From: Pseudomonadota bacterium | Lineage (GTDB): Bacteria > Pseudomonadota > Gammaproteobacteria > Steroidobacterales > Steroidobacteraceae | Direction: 5' to 3' | Assembly: GCA_963205255.1 (NCBI GenBank) | Contig: CAUJIK010000082.1 | Span: forward strand, 1-45,140 | Length of the DNA stretch: 45,140 nucleotides | In this document: positions 43,333 through 45,140 of the stretch, one piece after another | Layout of the letters: each line of letters begins with the position of its first letter | Position numbering within the stretch: the stretch's first letter is position 1 | The notes under the pieces: model-generated | Database searches by the model: none | Told to the model about the DNA's origin: nothing | Seen by the model: only the letters and a program-made list of their open reading frames with translations | Made by a program: the position numbers and the translations under genes

Positions 43333-44169
43333 TTGCCACGCTACGCCATCGGTGACGTCCAGGGTTGCCACGACGCGCTGCGCGAGCTGCTGGCCGCGCT
43401 GCGCTTCTCGGCGGATCGCGATCAGCTCTTCTTCGTCGGCGACCTGGTCAATCGCGGCCCGCAGTCATTGCAGGTGCTGCGCTTCGTGCGCTCGCTCGGC
43501 GCCAATGCACACACGGTGCTGGGCAACCACGACCTGCATCTGATCGCGCGGCATCACGACGACAGCCTGCCCTCGCGCAAGGGCGATACGCTGGATGGCG
43601 TATTGCAGGCGCCCGACCGCGAAGCCCTGCTCGACTGGCTGATCGCCCGGCCGCTCGCCATACCCGACGCGCGCAGCGCCAGCCTCATCGTGCACGCCGG
43701 CATCGTTCCCCAGTGGTCGGTCGAGGATGCGCTGCTGCAGGCTGCCGATGCCTCGCGAGCCCTGCAGGCGGACCCGAAGGCTTTTCTCGCCACCATGTAC
43801 GGCAACAAGCCGGACCGTTGGCGCGAAGACCTGGACGACACCGACCGCTGGCGCTTCACCATCAACGTGCTCACGCGCCTGCGCTACTGCCGCGCCGATG
43901 GCACGCTCGATTTCAAGCTCAAGGACGCGCCGGACCGCGTCAAGGCGCCCTGGAAGCCCTGGTTCGAACATGCGCGGCGCAGCGCCGGCACCCGCATCGT
44001 GTTCGGCCACTGGTCCACGCTGGGTCTGCTGCGCCGCCCCGACCTGCTGGCGCTCGACACGGGCTGCGTGTGGGGCGGCCGCCTCACCGCCGCGGATCTG
44101 GACGACCCCGGAGCGCCGCCAGTGCAAGTGGCCTGTGTCGCCTGCCAGCAGCCCGGCGGCGACGCATGA
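43333..44169 (+). CDS. apaH: Symmetrical bis(5'-nucleosyl)-tetraphosphatase
   Basis: A 278-residue PPP-family phosphatase that hydrolyses Ap4A to two ADP. The metal motifs are present: GDVQGCHD (GDxQG), GDLVNRGPQS and LGNHDLHLIA, with the distal histidines in IVHAGIVPQW and FGHWSTLG. The conserved start PRYAIGDVQG needs the TTG at 43333, four bases after apaG; the longer frame starting in apaG is not family-like. It is convergent with fhs, four bases apart. Confidence 0.95.
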   Translation: MPRYAIGDVQGCHDALRELLAALRFSADRDQLFFVGDLVNRGPQSLQVLRFVRSLGANAHTVLGNHDLHLIARHHDDSLPSRKGDTLDGVLQAPDREALLDWLIARPLAIPDARSASLIVHAGIVPQWSVEDALLQAADASRALQADPKAFLATMYGNKPDRWREDLDDTDRWRFTINVLTRLRYCRADGTLDFKLKDAPDRVKAPWKPWFEHARRSAGTRIVFGHWSTLGLLRRPDLLALDTGCVWGGRLTAADLDDPGAPPVQVACVACQQPGGDA

Positions 44170-44173
44170 AAAT

Positions 44174-45140
44174 CTAGAAAAGACCCTCGATCTGGCCGCG
44201 CTCGTTCAGGCGCATGGCATTCGCGGCCGGCACCCGCGGCAGACCCGGCATGGTCATGATCTCGCCGCAGATCACCACCACGAACCCCGCGCCCGCCGAC
44301 AGACGCACATCACGCACATTGAGCGTGTGGCCGGTGGGCGCCCCGCGCGCGCCCGGATCGGTGGAGAAGCTGTACTGGGTCTTGGCGATGCAGACCGGAT
44401 AATGGCCGAAGCCTTCCTCCTGCAGTTGATTGAACAGGGCGTACACCCTCTGGTCCATGCTGATGTCGTCGGCGCGATAGATCTCGCGCGCAATGGTGCG
44501 CACCTTCTCCACCAGCGGCAGCTCATCCGCATACAGGGGTCGATAGCTGGCCTGCCCGCTTTCGGCGAGCTTCACCACTTCGTGCGCCAGCTCGATCGCA
44601 CCCTTCGACCCCTCGGCCCAGTGCGAGCAAGGAACGGCCTTCACACCCAGCCCGGCGCACAGATCACGCAGCAGATCGTGCTCGGCCACGGTGTCCGCGA
44701 TGAAACGGTTGATGGCCACCACGGCCGGCATGCCGAACTTCGAGAGGTTCTCGATGTGGCGCGCCAGGTTGGCAAAGCCCGCCTCGAGCGCCGCCAGATC
44801 CTCCTGGTCGAGCTGGTCGCGCGCCACGCCGCCGTGCATCTTCAGCGCGCGCACCGTCGCGACCACCACCACGGCGTCCGGCGCGAGGCCTGCTTTGCGG
44901 CATTTGATGTTGAGGAATTTCTCGGCGCCCAGGTCGGCGCCGAAGCCCGCCTCGGTCACGGTGTATTCGCCCAGGCGCAGGCCGGTCTGCGTTGCCATCA
45001 CCGAGTTGCAGCCATGCGCGATGTTCGCGAAGGGTCCGCCGTGCACGAAGGCCGGGCTGCCCTCCAGCGTCTGCACCAGGTTTGGCGAGATCGCGTCCTT
45101 GAGCAGCGCGGCCATCGAGCCGTGCGCCTTCAGCTGCGCG
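44174..45140 (-). CDS. fhs: Formate-tetrahydrofolate ligase, C-terminal part (partial)
   Basis: About 322 residues of an enzyme that is normally about 560 long; the frame is open to the right window edge, so the N-terminal P-loop half is missing. Diagnostic blocks: [67 protein letters not shown] and the C-terminal [20 protein letters not shown]. The enzyme makes 10-formyl-THF from formate, ATP and THF in one-carbon metabolism. The ATG at 45115 is internal and not the true start. Confidence 0.96.
   Translation of the reverse strand, partial: AQLKAHGSMAALLKDAISPNLVQTLEGSPAFVHGGPFANIAHGCNSVMATQTGLRLGEYTVTEAGFGADLGAEKFLNIKCRKAGLAPDAVVVVATVRALKMHGGVARDQLDQEDLAALEAGFANLARHIENLSKFGMPAVVAINRFIADTVAEHDLLRDLCAGLGVKAVPCSHWAEGSKGAIELAHEVVKLAESGQASYRPLYADELPLVEKVRTIAREIYRADDISMDQRVYALFNQLQEEGFGHYPVCIAKTQYSFSTDPGARGAPTGHTLNVRDVRLSAGAGFVVVICGEIMTMPGLPRVPAANAMRLNERGQIEGLF

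Overview
This GC-rich chromosomal window most likely comes from a gammaproteobacterium, probably a Nevskiales/Steroidobacterales-type heterotroph. The strongest clue is the classical gammaproteobacterial block lptD-surA-pdxA-rsmA-apaG-apaH, flanked by divergent amgK-murU and lipA-lipB. Two large TonB-dependent receptor (TBDR) loci and the exported DUF6152/'PDxSGxW' proteins fit an environmental degrader or scavenger. The taxonomic placement is inference, because no marker phylogeny could be run.

Region by region. 1-650 is the end of a probable type VI secretion FHA-domain protein. 672-5396 holds a pirin, a DUF502 membrane protein, an RhtA-like exporter and an actP/DUF485 solute:Na+ symporter pair whose permease carries an unusual coiled-coil insertion. 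5400-6205 is a gene graveyard in which TBDR, MFS and LysR fragments are fused end to end. 6279-8844 holds a PhnA/YjdM zinc-ribbon protein that has lost its normal stop, an OmpA/DUF4398 lipoprotein pair, and a short-chain dehydrogenase behind an AT-rich consensus-like promoter. 8864-9207 is a second patch of debris. 9120-11089 is the divergent dadA/lrp pair. 11061-15315 is a five-gene minus-strand run, ppk2-murB-DMT exporter-DUF4442-nitronate monooxygenase, with every junction overlapping. 15427-20286 is a TBDR plus exported-type amidohydrolase locus with a divergent TetR gene; a perfect 20-bp palindrome sits just downstream of the predicted receptor promoter. tyrS follows at 20305-21555.

The most interesting locus is 22052-30711. 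Seven minus-strand genes are packed with 1- and 4-nt overlaps or short gaps: TBDR, Tat-exported amidohydrolase, DUF6152 protein, two paralogous exported PDxSGxW proteins and two DUF6644-like membrane proteins. A near-perfect -24/-12 sigma-54 promoter (29270-29285) stands in front of them, and a sensor-less SfnR-like sigma-54 activator is encoded divergently. I read this as one regulated outer-membrane-uptake and periplasmic-processing module of unknown substrate. An FAD/NAD(P)-binding oxidoreductase converges on the activator gene.

32142-33308 is a gene-poor stretch of visibly lower GC, with fragments of a response regulator and of a TSUP permease, ending at a tRNA-Ser(CGA) gene. It looks like the scar of a decayed island. 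33438 to the end is conserved core: ybeD, lipB, lipA, murU, amgK, lptD, surA, pdxA, rsmA, an inserted universal stress protein gene, apaG, apaH, and the 3' part of fhs cut by the window edge.
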